Assembly: GCF_022549495.1 (NCBI RefSeq)
Contig: NZ_JAKZGD010000007.1
Location: forward strand, 174,863-238,862
Source: Acinetobacter sp. ANC 4805
GTDB taxonomy: Bacteria > Pseudomonadota > Gammaproteobacteria > Pseudomonadales > Moraxellaceae
Direction of reading: 5' to 3'
DNA: 64,000 nucleotides
Both the position numbers and the translations under genes were made by a program. Shown here in pieces: positions 63,925 to 64,000 of the stretch (its first letter is position 1; each line of letters opens with the position of its first letter). The notes beneath the pieces are model-generated. The model was not told where the DNA came from and did not search any database. It was given only the letters and a program-made list of their open reading frames with translations.

Positions 63925-64000
63925 TTAATTTTGACTCATCCAGTTAATCAGCCCAGCAATTAAATTCATCCTTAAACCAAATCGTTTTCTTCTGTTTCGA
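63925..64000 (-). mobile_element. 3' end of an IS5-like transposase gene (cut by window edge)
   Basis: On the minus strand the last 25 codons, including the TAA at 63925-63927, read RFGLRMNLIAGLINWMSQN at the end. The pattern RFGLRMNLIAGLIN is typical of IS5-family transposase C-termini. The rest of the element lies beyond the right edge, so completeness is unknown. Confidence 0.65.

Noticed and set aside
1..64000. CRISPR array, prophage or tRNA genes
   Set aside because: No regularly spaced repeats, phage structural genes or tRNA cloverleaf sequences were seen on either strand by eye.

Overview
The window is about 64 kb of an Acinetobacter chromosome. The evidence is the low G+C content, the lpxD-fabZ-lpxA block beside an AlkM-type alkane hydroxylase with a divergent AraC regulator, the Acinetobacter-specific fusion of a HAD phosphatase to mannitol-1-phosphate dehydrogenase, and an eight-gene siderophore operon in the order described for acinetoferrin in A. 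haemolyticus (acbABCD-actBCAD). Most of the window is ordinary chromosomal backbone with several accessory metabolic islands. No rRNA, tRNA, CRISPR array, prophage or complete insertion sequence was seen. The extreme right edge holds the last codons of an IS5-like transposase.

Layout. 1-1823: lipid A and fatty acid genes (partial lpxD, fabZ, lpxA). 1872-4237: alkR and alkM for n-alkane oxidation. 4395-5747: glutathione reductase. 5827-10638: a minus-strand run with a small membrane protein, two acyl-CoA dehydrogenases (one lacking the catalytic Glu) and an ABC1/UbiB kinase. 10832-11766: a small orphan and ybaK. 12122-23030: the acinetoferrin biosynthesis and transport operon behind a Fur-type promoter. 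23252-25381: the bifunctional mannitol synthesis enzyme MtlD. 25461-30832: cobalamin nucleotide-loop assembly (cobU, cobT, cobC, cobS) with a 2H phosphoesterase and a MINPP-type phosphatase lipoprotein. 30889-35047: a metal or siderophore uptake cluster (DUF2946, a TonB receptor broken by a frameshift, a PepSY membrane protein). 35178-39484: a TetR repressor divergent from a three-gene redox and acyl-CoA operon of unknown substrate. 39546-41642: DAHP synthase and a TauE-type permease. 41870-44662: small Cys/His-rich periplasmic proteins and a DUF3649-PepSY-DUF3325 iron-uptake-type operon. 44912-51834: lpxB, a DUF2797 protein, a porin, a HIT protein, a dehydrogenase and a PhaC-like hydrolase. 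51951-55582: metZ, ybaB, recR and rnd. 55722-62410: ycgL, a MoxR/VWA pair, a stand-alone trpB paralogue, prmB and aroC. 62493-63722: a membrane diguanylate cyclase.

How the genes fit together. Three themes recur. The first is hydrocarbon and fatty acyl catabolism: alkM, the acyl-CoA dehydrogenase pair, a dienoyl-CoA-isomerase-like protein with its redox partners, and a PhaC-like hydrolase. The second is iron and other metal acquisition: the acinetoferrin operon, two PepSY loci and the Cys/His-rich peptides. The third is housekeeping envelope and aromatic amino acid synthesis. The best candidates for undescribed biology are the TetR-controlled isomerase, RetSat-like oxidoreductase and ferredoxin-reductase operon at 35.2-39.5 kb, and the split acyl-CoA dehydrogenase pair at 6.5-9.0 kb. 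All calls come from reading the sequence and from memory of protein families; no database search was run.
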